Origin: Cryptomeria japonica
Lineage: Eukaryota; Streptophyta; Pinopsida; Cupressales; Cupressaceae
Direction of reading: 5' to 3'
Assembly (NCBI RefSeq): GCF_030272615.1
Contig: NC_081410.1
Span: 123,249,640-123,313,639, forward strand
Length of the DNA stretch: 64,000 nucleotides
Shown: positions 49,905 through 62,431 of the stretch, piece by piece
Numbering within the stretch: the stretch's first letter is position 1
Layout: every line of letters starts with the position of its first letter
The notes under the pieces: generated by a model
What the model was told of the DNA's origin: nothing
What the model saw: the letters and a program-made list of their open reading frames with translations, nothing else
The model's database searches: none
Translations under genes and position numbers: made by a program

Positions 49905-50099
49905 ATGTCCAGTGAATGGTATGGCTCCACTCTACAATGTTTCTTTTGCAAGGCTTCAGAGTATCAAGGTAACCAAGCACACGTGCTTTCCTTGAAATGT
50001 TTTTTGATTAGTTTTTGGGAATGTAAAACTCTCAAGTGTGTGGTTATTTCCCTTTCTCACCTTGCAGGTAGTCGCAAAGTGGATTGAATGCAGCCATGG

Positions 50100-51285
50100 A
50101 GCTCACATGGGTTAATTTCGGGTCTTCATGTTTGACCTAGGTGAGGAATACTCCTCACTAAGGCCTTCCATTGTTTGATATTTTTTTGTAATGTTTTATG
50201 TTTGGTTTCTCATTTGTTTTATTTGTTTGTTCTCTGGGTTTTATGTGTTCTGTGGTTTCTGTAAAATGTAAAGATGCTCTGTTTTATCACAATGTGCTCT
50301 ATATTTGTCGGTTCTTTGTTTGTTTAATGTAAAAGCATAGGTGATCATAATGTGCTCTATATTTGTGTGTTCTTCGTCTACAATATGTTATGATCCATAA
50401 TGTTTCTATATTCTACCATGGTGACGATTAATCTTCACTACGACCTTCCAATAACATTATTCATTTTAGAGGGTTTTTTAATTGTAGTCTCGAATGCAAA
50501 TTTGGGGACTTTATAAGTTGTAATGTGCTCTATATTTGTGGGTGCTTCATCTATAATATATTATGATGCATAATTTTTAATGTTTTATTGTTTCCTTGGT
50601 TGTTGTTCGATATTGGTCATTTTTTTTGTGAGGGTTTGTGTTTTTGAATATGAAAATATGTGTTCATGAACACACATATCTCTAAAAGGGAAATGTGGTC
50701 TTCGGTTAAACTTCCTATGGTGTTTCACAAATGTATAAAATTAGGTTAAATATTTTTGTTACTCTACAGAAGGGTTTCATTTTATTATCTTCTCAAAAAA
50801 TGACCTACTTTTGATTTATTGTATATGTGTGGCATAATTTCAAAGGCCTATTTTACATTATGCGAGATAATTTATGTTCTATTGGTTTATGAATTTTAAA
50901 TGCAGTTGATTTTCTTGGTAAACATAACTTATTACACAAATCCCTTTGTTACAGTTAACTGTTATATGAACTGAATTATACAAGTTGTCTGTAATGGTAA
51001 AATTATAATTATAGTCTTTATATATACACAAAGTTATAACAATTAATTGTTATGGTTAACTGTTGTAGTAATATGAGAATTACTATAACTTGTCATAGTA
51101 ATTATTCAACATTCAGCTTGTCATTGATTATTGAGTTTGGACGTGAATTAAAAAATACATCATAAACCATAAATTATAAACATAGTTATAATGGTTAATT
51201 AAAGCTTCTCATTGATTATTGAGTTTGGATGTGAAGTGAAAATATTTTATTTCAGTGAGGTAATGATTTAAGGGCCTACATAAAC
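50100..51285. other. No recognisable gene
   Basis: AT-rich. The words ATAATGTGCTCTATATTTGT recur at about 50,290, 50,350 and 50,520, suggesting an old local duplication. Confidence 0.5.
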
Positions 51286-51289
51286 TATT

Positions 51290-51430
51290 AGTATTGAAAC
51301 CATAAACATATATCTACCATACACTCTAACAGTTTAAGAAGCCATACATTTCACAGTCTACAAAAACTATTACTATTGCCTTCATAAATTGTTCATAGTT
51401 GAAGCATGAACATATAAATAACATAAAGTC
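51290..51430. repeat. Short tandem-repeat tract split by LTR copy 2, left part
   Basis: CATAAACATAT...TCTAACAGTTTAAGAAGCC words recur after the LTR at 56,506-56,800 with spacings of roughly 105-130 bp. The LTR inserted within an existing degenerate tandem repeat. Confidence 0.7.
51426..51430. repeat. 5-bp target duplication (AAGTC), left copy
   Basis: AAGTC precedes the TG terminus and is repeated at 56,501-56,505. Confidence 0.9.
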
Positions 51431-51554
51431 TGTAATAACCCACTTAACTTAATCCAAAAACTCAACTGATTTTTTTTTTTTGAATATATAAAAATATTGA
51501 TTTCTTATTCTTACTTATTCTTATTTATTTTTTATTCAATTACATACTCAGGTA

Positions 51555-51748
51555 CATCTATCCAAATGAGATAGGCATCCATCCAACCGAGATGGGCATC
51601 TAACCATACGGGTTAGGCATCTATCCATATGGGACTAGGCATCTAACCATACAGGTTAGGCGTCTAACCATACGGGACAAGAGGTTTCATCTATCCAATC
51701 TGGGATAGGCATCTACCCAAACGGGGTAGGCATCTATTTATAGGAATA
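51555..51748. repeat. Tandem hairpin array, copy 2 (nine units)
   Basis: Same array as 18,791-19,008 with one unit fewer. Stems include CTAACC/GGTTAG, CTATCC/GGATAG and CTACCC/GGGTAG. Loop bases differ from copy 1 (for example AAAT to AAAC, ATTT to ATCT) more than stem bases do. Confidence 0.85.
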
Positions 51749-54700
51749 TGATATTCTTTGGCCAGAGACTTTAGACTCATCGGGACCATCCAGGTCCTGA
51801 GCCACTCTCTAAAGACTACACTCCCCTTATAGGAGTGCACCGAGGTCACCGTCCTTAGGAGTATAAAAGTAATTACATAAACAAGCTTGAGTTCCACCTC
51901 AGAATTTGGCCTAAAGCCTCAGGAAGTCAAGCGAATCCATACGAGATTCCTTCTGAGTATGCATTGAATTAATTTTAACCTTTCAATTAATATTTGCACC
52001 ATTTGATTAAAAGACCAAGGAGATTCGAGAACCAACTAATCACCCATAACCAAATCCTAATCCCCATCTCCGAACGCCTGAGTACAAGGGACAACTCTGT
52101 CCTAGACTGCCTACATACCCGTTTCGACATGGGATCAAGGTGTATAGTATGTAGTTCTGGTTTCTAAACTATGGTTTAATGTAAACTATATGGTGGGTAT
52201 GCAACCCTTTCTAGGGTCAATGTCCCAGACAATTTCTTTGCGGTTGCTACCCACGATGGTAGCTCTATAGCAAAAAGACTCAAGATGGTTTTTTTCTTGT
52301 GGCCTAAAACAACTAAGTCGTATTTCCTATAAAATACGTCACCCTTAGTCCGTTATCATCCGTTGAAATCATCAAGATAAAATGAATTTTCAAGATCTTC
52401 ACACACATGCAAACCCTAATGGGGTTATCTAAAGTTTAACTGATAGGATGTAAATTCATTTTAAAATTAATCTTTTTAGATAATCGATCCAAGGGGGATT
52501 ACCCGCCCCTTGGATTTTAACTTCCATATGACCCTTATTACTCCCCAACGAATTATAGGGACGATGCCACATACGTCGTTGTTGCAGCTTTATTAGGCAT
52601 TAACTGCAGTAGTTCAGCACAACGACATTACCTGTAAGTGTGACCAAGAGGCACCATATATACCGAACACTGCTAGTTTTTGGTTTCAACTCCACTTATT
52701 TAGTTATCTAACTAGGAATGAACCATAAGTTCATGAAAGCTTGAATACACATTACACTTATCAATTACAAAACTATTACATGAAAAAAACAAATTATTGC
52801 TTGAAATTGAAACTAAGATATGATTAAAAGGAACATTTGACAAGAAAAAAACAAACAAATCAACTACTTTGGGGTAACGTTCTCATGAAAAAAAAAAATA
52901 TGATAAAAGAATAAAAATTCTATTCTTGAACTAAATACACGAAAGTTCAAATTTCTTGAAAGCTAGGATTCTCGTAGGAAATAACTTACAAAATGACTTG
53001 AATTACTAACTATTACACATTAAATAAGAACTCAATACATCAAAGATACTATTTTTCTTACAAGAAGGCTAACAACCAATTTAGTGCTTACTTACTTGAA
53101 GGGGGAATGATCTTGATAACCACATTACTCATGTTTGAAAAAAAAGGTTAGGAGAGAGACAAATTTCATGCTAATTAACCAATATGAATATGTCTCTCAA
53201 ATAATCCCAATCAATCCACTTTTAATTAACCAATATGAATATGGCTCCTAAATAATTCCAATTAACCAATATACAAAAAGTTCCTAAGTAATTCTAATTA
53301 ACCAACAAAAGTTCCTATATAAATGTAATCTTTTTTTTTTTTTTAGTTGTTCTTGAACCAATGTCAAATCTTTCGCAGACTATAAGGAGATAACTAACTA
53401 ACTCTTCCACTTGAAGCAATTTAACCCTTGCAATTTTTTTACAAATAATAACTTTATCAATCTCAAATTATTAGATGGGGGCTAAGGTTTTCTCCTAGAT
53501 CTTCCTCAATTAAAATTGTTGTTTAATCTTCTAAGTGATCATGGAATAGGTTTCTCAAAACCCACATTAAGGTAAGAATCCAACAATAACAATTTTTAAC
53601 TCATTCCATCTTCGAAGCTAAGTTTCATTAGACATTTACAACAAAAGACAAATACTTGATTTGAGGTTCACGAGCTAAGTCAAGTCTCATGGTAAAATGA
53701 TTTCAGATTTTATAACTCTCTTTGTTTTCATATAAAGTTTATGCACTTCCCAATTAATTTCAATGTTCTAGATTATAACATGTAGATTATATGAAGCTTT
53801 ACTATGAGATTCACCCCTACATTTAAATGTAACTTCTCCCTTTTTCTATTCTTATGCTTCCTCAAAGCTAGAAGATAAATTTGACTATTATTAGGTTTGG
53901 CTATACTAAATCCCTTGTTTATTCTGCATCTTGGAATCCAATAAAGAACAATCCAATATCCAACCTACTACTACTACTAAGAGACTTATATTCAAAATGA
54001 GAAGGACTATTATTTCTAGCTTCTTGCACCTTGCATGATAATATCGATTGTGTAACTTGCATGATAATCATAGATATGTACCTGGTATGATGACAATAAT
54101 GTGTAACTTGCATGAAAGCAATAATTAACTTACATGTTGTAACTGATAACAATAATAATGTAACTCATAGGAAGATTAAAAATGTTCATTGTCTTAAATG
54201 AGGATTAGTTAAATTAAATTTGAATATTTTCCTTGAAATATACAATTGACTAAGGTGGCTATGACTTCTTAGAGAGGAGGTCCCTTTATACAATCTTAAT
54301 CAATATAATTTAATAATTTAAACTGAATAACCCAATTAAATCTAAAATTATTTAGATGAGTCTAAACTATACATATAGTTACAAGTCCATCTATGAATTT
54401 AATTCCCTTGATTTAGCAAGATTGAAGAGCCCCAATCCTTCGACAAAAATAACCCCCAAATTTATCCCCTTTAATGGTGAAAAAAATTATATATTTTTAT
54501 ATTAATAAAATTATATTCATGAACTAACCAACTCAATTTGCAATTAGATTTTATTTATAAATCACCCCATACAGTTCAAGTTTTTGTATTACAAAACAAA
54601 ATTTTATATTAATAATTCTAATTTTCACTAATAAATATGAAGTAGGATTAATGCATTTATGAGTCTTTAAAACAATAATAAATAAATAACTAAAATTGAA

Positions 54701-56437
54701 TTTATATATATAATGCAGTCTTTAATTATTTCCACTTTTGAATAAAGGAAAAGTGGGGGAGTGGGGGCCCACATGCTCTTATTGTATATATGATTATTTG
54801 TATATTTTTATCTGAGCTTTTTTAACTTTTACAGAGAGACTAAATAGACTTAGAATGAAAATAAATAAATAACACAGATAAACAAATATATATATTCACA
54901 GAGACATAAATTCATAGAGACATAAAACTTGTTTGCTGGAAGATAAAATTATTGGCAGAGAGAGATTATTTGTTTTATAGAAATGGTTTTCTTTTCTTTT
55001 TTCTCTTTTTTTCCCCACGGGGAATAAATTTACAATACATTTGAGGTAGATATGAATCTGTAGAAAGTTTTCTCAGAGATTATTAAATTTTCTCAATGCA
55101 TTCTTGGATTAAGTTCCAAAATAAATTGCTTCACAGATTAGAATTCCAGAGAAAAATTAACCTATATTTTCATGCATGTTTTGGGGAGAGAATAGTCTCA
55201 AAGGAAATCAACCACAGAGAAAAGAAAGGGTTTAAGAGAGAGGTAATTTGGTATAAATAGATATTATGTGGTAGTGTTTTGAATTAAGTAAGAAAAATAC
55301 ATAAACAATCTCTTAGAGGTAGATTTCAAGAGAGATGGACATTCACAGATTTCATAGAGAGATGAACTTGGATTTCCATAGATTTCAAGAGAGATGAATG
55401 GTTCTACATCATATTGAAAATAACAACAAAAAGGTTTGAATTAACACAGAGAAGGGATTTCACAACACACACACACACACATAAAGAAAAGTTGTTCAAT
55501 TTTTTTTTCTATGCACATTTTGAGGAAAAGGAGAAGAAAATTACTCAATGAGAAAATCAAATACAAAGATTTCTCATAGATCTTTTCCTATATTTTTTTT
55601 TAAATTGAGAAAACCAAAAAGTAAAAAGAAATCTGATTTTTTTTCTTTTCTCTAAAACATATTAAATAAATAAAAAGAAATTTGCATATGCATATTTGGA
55701 AAGAATTTTTATCAATGCAAAAAAAAATAGATTTTTCCTTTTGATTAATCTTTCTAAATAATTAAGAGATGATTTTTTTTTTGAAGCAAAATTTTCATAC
55801 AATAAAAGAAAAATAAATTAAAAAAATCTAAGAGAGGTAAAATATATTTCCTTTTGAAAATACAAATTTCACACATGCAAATAATAATGCAAAGAAGGGA
55901 ACCTGGATTGATGAAGCTTTTTTTTTTATGTTGAATCCTCTCTAGCCTTCTTAGATCCTTCCTTGTAGCTTGGTGAGAATTCTTCAAGAGCAAACTTAAT
56001 AATTCTACAATGAAATGTGACTACAAACAAAATCCTATTACTATTAACAAGAACTTCAGAAATTATTTCACACCAAAACCCATGAACTCCCCTATCAAAA
56101 GTTTGACATAAAATATATAGAAAGAGTGCACCATATTCCACTTTCAAAAGAATTAATTGAAATGGAGATTCTTTTCTAAAATTGTTTTACATGCAACATT
56201 GATTGTTGACATAGTGGGAGTTACATGCAAGAACTTAAATTTGAAAAGACTCTTCTAGAAACTTTCCAAATTCTCCTCCGACATGTGCTAGAATAAATAA
56301 TTTATAAATAAATCTTATGACCTCATATGTGTCTTCACTTATTAATTCTTTTTTATTTAAAATTCCAATCATATTCAATTTATCTGGTCTATCTAACATT
56401 ACTCATAGAATCAATAGTATCAAAAATAATAGTAGTT

Positions 56438-56477
<40 letters not shown>
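56438..56477. repeat. (AAT)n microsatellite
   Basis: About 13 TAA repeats close to the right end of LTR copy 2; the matching place in copy 1 has only a few. Confidence 0.95.
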
Positions 56478-56500
56478 GTTAGGAAAAGAGGGTTATGACA

Positions 56501-56505
56501 AAGTC
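56501..56505. repeat. 5-bp target duplication (AAGTC), right copy
   Basis: Matches 51,426-51,430. Confidence 0.9.
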
Positions 56506-56812
56506 TAACAATTTAACAAAGCCACAAACTTGATCTGGCAAGCATAAACATATATTGATCCATTTCATAAGGGTTTAACGACATAGAAAAATTGTTAATA
56601 TTGCAACCATAAACATATTTCAATCATATAGTCTAACAGTTTAAGAAGCCATATGCTTCACAACCTACAAAAAGTGCTAATTTTGCCTTCATAAAATGTT
56701 CATAGTGAAAACATGAATATATATCTACCATATTGTTGAACATATTAAAAATCCATACACTTAATAGTGCAACCATAAACATATTACTACCGATATCTAA
56801 CCTATGGGGATT

Positions 56813-57091
56813 TTAGTGATAGAGGTATTTAACCCCCTCCCCTATTTCTTTCACCCAATCTACCATTTCTTTAGGGAGAACATCCTTGTTTGCTTGCATG
56901 AAAGCATCGAAGTCATCTAGACCGTATGTTTTTCCCACTCCATTTTGAAAAGCCTCCAAGCCTTTGACATTTTTGTTTTTTTTCCCTTTGGCATTAAGAT
57001 CAAAATATCCCACCATTACACTTGATTTAGGGATAAATTCTAAAGTATCCAAGACCATCTTCATGCCCTCAACATTTTCCTGTCTAACCAT
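56813..57091 (-). other. Unrecognised 92-codon ORF
   Basis: The minus-strand frame reads MVRQENVEGMKMVLDTLEF at its start and has a protein-like composition (acidic and basic residues, LDDFDAFMQANKDVLPKE, WVKEIGEG). In the same region upstream (57,100-57,450) minus-strand codons look partly coding (CKGNCEEAHN, KCRCASQG) with stops and frame changes. It may be the end of a decayed transposon or host gene. I do not recognise a family. Confidence 0.35.
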
Positions 57092-57786
57092 ACAATGGAT
57101 AATTTTATATGTGTATAGAGCATTTCCCAGAATTTAGACTATAGGATCAAACAAACTCTCACACACTTGCCCATCATGGACATTACCAATTTGACCAAAA
57201 ATACGACCCCACAATCTTGATCACTATCATTTTCTCCTTCTCTTGCACTTTCTAAAATAGTATTTCCACCTACTCCTTATGTGTCTCATTAGTTACCCCT
57301 TGTGATGCACATCTACACTTCACCCCAAACACTTCTACCATTTTTGTATTATGGGCTTCTTCACAATTACCCTTGCATAAACTTATGTTTCTTTCCTCTA
57401 CTTGTGTCCTCCTAATTTATCGACATGCCATTGCTCCCCTCCCTTTTATACACATTTACCTAAATATGATGTGGAAAGATAACATTTGATCTATTCTCCT
57501 CACAAATCTTGAATTGGATTTAGTCAAGATTTGACTTGCTAATTTTTTAGGCCTACCTCTCTTGTTTTAATAGTAGCCTTTTTTGGGGACTACAACTTTG
57601 ACATTCCATCATGCCTTATTCTTCTCACTATCTTAGTGTCCTTTATCTCTGCATAATTTCATTTGATATTGAGGTTCACATGTTATAATTTTTAGTCCTC
57701 ACCCCTACCTTATTTGTGTTTTGGAATTGCAAATTGTCACACATTATTGTCTGTTATTAGCTAATTCTCTGCACTCAGTGGATCAC

Positions 57787-57930
57787 ACACGTGCACGCGC
57801 GCGCGCGCACACACACACACACTACACATATATACATATACATATATGATTGCCTATTATTAGTTGATTCTCTGCACATCGCAGATCACATATGTATATG
57901 ATATACATATATGTACATATACATAGATTC
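57787..57930. repeat. CG/CA/TA alternating microsatellites and a duplicated flank
   Basis: GTGCACGCGCGCGCGCGCAC is followed by CA and TA runs, an alternating purine-pyrimidine tract able to form Z-DNA. The flank TTAGCTAATTCTCTGCAC before it is repeated as TTAGTTGATTCTCTGCAC at about 57,861, followed by a second TATG/CATA run. Confidence 0.85.
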
Positions 57931-58329
57931 CTTTTCTAAACTCAATTGTAATTGGAAGTCCAATTGGACTTTCAATTGTAATTTTAATTCTATTTTTTGT
58001 TGGTTATAAAGGTGGCCATATGTTTGGATGCCACGTGACCACCCTGTCAGCTATGAGATGTTTTAAGAGAAAGTTATTGAGGCTAGGCCTCCTACATTTC
58101 CTTTAGCCCACAATTTGGGTTTTTTTGGACACGTAGGACTAATGAGATCGAAACCAATGGTTGATTCATCTGACAGGGGAAAAATCAATGTTTTCCTGTG
58201 GTCCAGTCATTTGTCCAGTTGGAGGGCAAAAAGAAAAAAAAATAGTTTACATGTATTAGTAATTGTATTTGTATATGTGTGTATATATCATACATATACA
58301 TATATATGTGTATTTGTGAACATCATAGG

Positions 58330-59340
58330 AAACCTTTTACAATATTCAATTATGTAGCATTCTTCCAAGTTAGACATAATTGTAGATATGAAACAAAATT
58401 TAATTGCAATATTGACATTGCATTCTAAGAAACTATTGTAGTATTTACATCGTATGAAACCATTTTTAGTACAAAATTATGTTGCATTCTACCAATTCAC
58501 ACTGAATTGTAGATATGCAATATAATTTAGTACTAAAAATGCTTTCATAGAATGTAGTTACTTCCATAATATGAAATGGTTTTTATGATTTGAGAACCTT
58601 TATGTGCACACCCTATGTTGAAAATTCCAAAATAACCCACAAATATAGAGAACCTTACCACTTCACATCCTCATGGTTTATTTTTTTTTTTTATAAATTA
58701 TACACTTATATGTATGTATATATGCATATTTACATGTATATGTATGTGTATGTCTGTATATGTATCTTACATGTACATGAACATGTTTATGCATACGCAT
58801 TCATTCATGTACATCCTCGTGATTGGATCGTTTTTCTTTTTAGATGTCATGCATTGTGTTTTCAATCCATCATCTGCAAGCTATGTCCTAAAATTGTTTT
58901 TATGTGATTGGTATATGTATATGTATATGTATAATTGTAATTTGGTAGTGTTTAAGGTGACTACAATTTGATGGTGTTTTACATGCTAACATCATATGAA
59001 AACTTTTATAGTATTCAATTATGTTGCATTATACCAATTCAAACTTAATTGTACAAATGCAACATAATTTAATACTATAAAAGATTTCACAGATTGTAGA
59101 GACTCCCTTGTAGTCCATAATATAGGGATGCATGTAAACCTAGTCATAGTTTGTGAGACCCTTAGTACTTTTTATCGTAATGGTCTGTGACACCCTTAGT
59201 ACTTTACATATTCAATTATGTTGCATCACATAGAATAATGTTTTATAATTTATATCATAGGAAACCTTTAGTTGTGTATTGAATTATGTTGCATTCTACC
59301 AATTCAAACATATTTAGTTATGTTGCATTGTGTTACATGT
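58330..59340. repeat. Series of foldback (hairpin) units
   Basis: Two clear hairpins at 58,461-58,541 and 59,003-59,093 each have arms of about 35-39 bases with three to eight mismatches and a loop of under ten bases, built on the words AATTATGTTGCAT and ACCAATTCA. A weaker one lies at 58,330-58,413 and half-units at 59,213-59,330. TA/TG microsatellites lie between them. Confidence 0.75.
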
Positions 59341-59798
59341 TTTTGTATATATATACATCCATATTTGTTTATTAAGTTGATTTACATCCTTATGGATTAT
59401 TTACATGTTTCATATCATTCGTTTTCCTAAACACGAGAGCATTTCAATTAGATTGATTCGTAGTTTGAGACATTTCATAGACATGGCTCTACAAATGCCT
59501 AGGGGAGTGGGGTCAATACGTGTGCGGGGTCATAAACATGTCAAGTATAATTGAGTTCAATTACAGTTATAGGCATTCTGACAACACTTATAACATTTGT
59601 TTCTTATACAAAATCACATACCATACTGGTATTCAACCTTAGCAGTGATGGCATGTTGCTATATGAATCCCTTTTGTTGCTAAATTGTGTTGCACCCAAT
59701 TATTCAAAGTGAACGGGCGAGTCTTGCAACACAACTCAACAACAAGAGACCTTCGAATGGTTGCATGTTCTCATTGTACTACTGATTCATAGTGGAAG

Positions 59799-60105
59799 GG
59801 AGAGTGGTGGCCATCCCTGATGTTGAAGGGAGAGCCTACCCATTGCAAGTATGTTCCGATGGTTGGGTGAACACGTTCTAGTCTGTAACTCTCAAAGAGT
59901 CTAGAAGAAGTTGGATACAACTAAAGGAAATTTGGGAAGGAAAAGGCATAAAACTAGGTGCATTCAATGTAGTCCTAATTGGGAAGGCCGAGCTATGCAA
60001 TGTTAATAAGGTGAAGCGATATAGAGTTAATGTGAGTAAGATAAGGAATGAAGGGTGGTGGAGGGTAGTAAAAACATGCAAGCTAGTGAATAAGATGGCC
60101 ATGCA
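59799..60105. repeat. Inverted-repeat segment, arm B
   Basis: Reverse-complement partner of 49,596-49,904, see there. It is more diverged at the end facing 59,750. Confidence 0.8.
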
Positions 60106-60109
60106 TTTT

Positions 60110-60527
60110 TGTAATATTGAAAAGATAATATTGTAATATTGTAGTATTGGTAACACATATTTGCACGAGATGCAATATTGATGTTGTATTATTGCACTAT
60201 TGCAATAGTACACTATTGAAAGCACACAATTGCCAAAGTATAGCATTCAAAACACATTATTTGCACTATTGTAGTATTGGTAACACATAATTGTAGTATT
60301 GATTTCACTTGATAGAATACACATATGCTACTATATGTCAATTAAAGCAAAAAAATTAAGGATGGATACATTTTCCACTATCCACGACATAAAGCATTTG
60401 GACCAAAACAAACAAACTTAAGATAATTGCAGTGTTGTTTTTAGTTGATGAAACTTATATTTGCTAGTATAAGTCTTAGATACAACAATAAAAAGATGGA
60501 TCCATTGTCCATTGTCCATGATATATA
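60110..60527. repeat. Short local duplications
   Basis: ATTGTAGTATTGGTAACACAT occurs at about 60,138 and 60,270. A second, diverged pair of about 130 bp covers 60,330-60,410 and 60,460-60,540 (GGATGGATACATT / AGATGGATCCATT). No gene. Confidence 0.6.
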
Positions 60528-61925
60528 TCATTTAAACCAAATAGGAAGAGAAGCAACAAGTGATATAGGTTGGACCCTTGGGGGTGCAATGGGAACCATG
60601 TTCTTGACCCCTGATGTTGGTAGTTGAGTGCTAGTCACTTGACTCAGGGTTGGACTGCCATATCCACTGCTACTATGTTGACTTGGAGATGATGTCCAAT
60701 ATGAACTTCTCATAATCGGTGGTGGGATGCTTGCAACAAAAATTATAGGAGTAGGTAAGTCAAGCGATAATGAGCCAATTGGACAATTCATTACATTTAT
60801 AAAGTTAGGCAGGTTCATGTTAATCAAATCCCAGAATATAGGATAATTTTTGGGCAACAATATGGTTGGAGTTGATGTTTTGGTTCACAACCTTTTCCTT
60901 GCCAAATCCCTTGCCTTATCCTAGATGGCCCTTTTGTCTACATCTTGTTTATTGAATGCCTTATCTTTCTCTTTCCTGGCTTCTCTCTCCCTCTTCTATT
61001 GCTCTATTTTCTTTTCCTTTTCTTGACATGCAATTTCCCTTTCTATTATGTCATGTTCCTTCTTTTCCTTTACCGAAAGACGAGCTTCCCTATTCTCCTT
61101 GCCTTGTTATTTCTCTCAGATTTTGATATCCTCAATCTCTTTCTTCCTCGACTCCTCTACCATTGCAAGGTTCATGTAGTCATCCGATGTGAGTGGATGG
61201 GATTGACAACTTAACCAAATACCATTATCAACCCCCTTTTGATGCTTTTGGTTGACAGTGTCGTTGAGAACTTTTAAGAATTTGTTGATTAATGGTTTTG
61301 ATTGAGAAGGCTATGTGTCATTATCTTGAGAGCCTATGTTTGCTTGCATATCATTGGAACATACCTAGATTGATGACACCTTCTACTACCCAAGTAGGTG
61401 GTATTGGCTCAGAGGGAAGACAAAGACCATCGCCACTATTGGCCACCTGACTTTTGACCATTTATTGAGGTGGTTCATTAGTGTTTGTTTTTACATTTGA
61501 TTAAAATTGGGTGTTGTGAGCAATGTTTTATACAACTTATTTAGTTGAAACAACAATGCCTGATAGGCTAAGTATGTTTTGCACTGCAGAAGCTTCCTCA
61601 CCATCATTTATTTCAAACGTGGTGCTGGGTTGCATGTCCTAAATGAGTGCATGGGGGTTGAGGGGCCATATCCTAGTCCTCTTGAATCCAAATTTTATGT
61701 TTGAGACCATCAATGCTTTTGACAATGATTTTCTGCCTAGTTCAGCAAGTTTTGCTCTCCCAATTTCCACATTGGGGTATCTTGCCAGCGATGATGCTCA
61801 TTCATGTTTAAAATATGTCTTGAAAGGAGAAAAGACACTGACTTCTAGGGACTAAAGTATTTAAGATGTGTGAGTTGACAATGTTAGTAGATCAATGCCT
61901 AACATTCTTGCCTCTTGGATTGTTG
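60528..61925 (-). pseudogene. Pogo-like (DDE) transposase C-terminal remnant
   Basis: Reading leftward from the LTR edge: DLLTLSTHTS (61,893-61,864), LEVSVFSPFKTYF (about 61,850-61,812), VEIGRAKLAELG and GFKRTRIWPLNPHALI (about 61,690-61,640). These match the pattern LTLPAHTSH.LQPLDV..F.PFK ... GF..TGIWP(L/F)NP of plant pogo-like DDE transposases (Tc1/mariner superfamily). Downstream, on the same strand, a Lys/Glu-rich stretch with stops (KEKKEHDIIEREIACQEKEK, about 61,080-61,020) and a 110-codon Pro/Ser-rich open frame (60,860-60,528) may be the transposase tail or a separate ORF. The N-terminal and catalytic parts lie beyond the LTR insertion at 61,931. The gene is broken by insertion and by several stops. 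Confidence 0.6.
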
Positions 61926-61930
61926 CAAGT
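61926..61930. repeat. Predicted target duplication (CAAGT), left copy
   Basis: These five bases precede the LTR terminus. The partner would lie after the 3' LTR, outside the window. Confidence 0.4.
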
Positions 61931-62111
61931 TGTAGTGTCCTAAAATTGCGACACTTGCAATTTCGACTGCATTTAGGTCTTCATGATGGCGACGCAACAC
62001 AAAACCTGAATGGAGACCCTGAAACTTATCCACGACACTAAAAACTGCATTTTTCAAGCACCCTGGCCTGAACCTCCTTTGCACCCTGCTGTCCCGGGAG
62101 GTGGGACCAGA

Positions 62112-62196
62112 GCGCCCAGCGCCCTGGTCCCCCAGGACCATGGCGCCCAGTGCCCTGGTCCCCCAGGACCATGGCGCCCAGTGCCCTGGTCCCTAG
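62112..62196. repeat. GC-rich 31-bp tandem repeat (2.6 copies)
   Basis: Unit GCGCCCAGTGCCCTGG... repeats at 62,112, 62,143 and 62,174. Each unit contains CCTGGTCC and GGACCA, able to pair as TGGTCC/GGACCA. It is the most GC-rich stretch of the window. Confidence 0.85.
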
Positions 62197-62399
62197 CCCT
62201 ATTTTGGGCCCAGTCTCCTATGGGACTTCGGGTCTTTTTGTTTGCAAATTGGAAAATTATCTTTCCTGGTCGGCCTAAGGTCAGGAAAATCAGTCTATTA
62301 ACCCTAATTGACAAGTATATAAACTACATTTTCCTCTCCCATTTGGGTAGATAAAAAAAGAAGAAGGACATATGTGTACAAGCGTGGAAACGATACTCA

Positions 62400-62431
62400 A
62401 GCATTCAAGCATTCAAGCATTCAAGCATTCC
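62400..62431. repeat. 9-bp tandem repeat (CATTCAAG)
   Basis: AGCATTCAA repeated about four times. Confidence 0.9.

Larger units (their letters stand above)
51431..56500. repeat. Giant solo LTR, copy 2 (5,070 bp)
   Basis: Starts TGTAATAACCC and ends GGGTTATGACA, as copy 1. Shared landmarks in order: the hairpin array (51,555-51,748), the stem-loop domain (to about 52,660), a GGGGGCCCAC-type G-rich block (54,755-54,772; copy 1 near 29,960), the GAACCTGG...GAAGCTT block (55,898; copy 1 near 30,850), TCTCCTCCGACATGTGC (56,271; copy 1 near 31,230), and a terminal GAGGGTTATGACA. Copy 2 has no nested LINE and carries an (AAT)n run of about 40 bases near its right end. There is no coding sequence or PBS inside. 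Confidence 0.85.

Noticed and set aside
49487-50087. Host gene at arm A of the inverted pair
   Set aside because: The open frames carry no known motif, the second copy has a different frame pattern, and splice signals are not convincing.
51691-51897. Minus-strand ORF across the conserved LTR domain (and its counterpart at 19,087-19,293) as a protein gene
   Set aside because: The two copies do not keep the same frame or ends, and the conservation follows stems rather than codons.
62010-62354. Pro-rich ORFs over the GC-rich LTR repeat
   Set aside because: Produced by the 31-bp repeat being free of stops; located inside an LTR.
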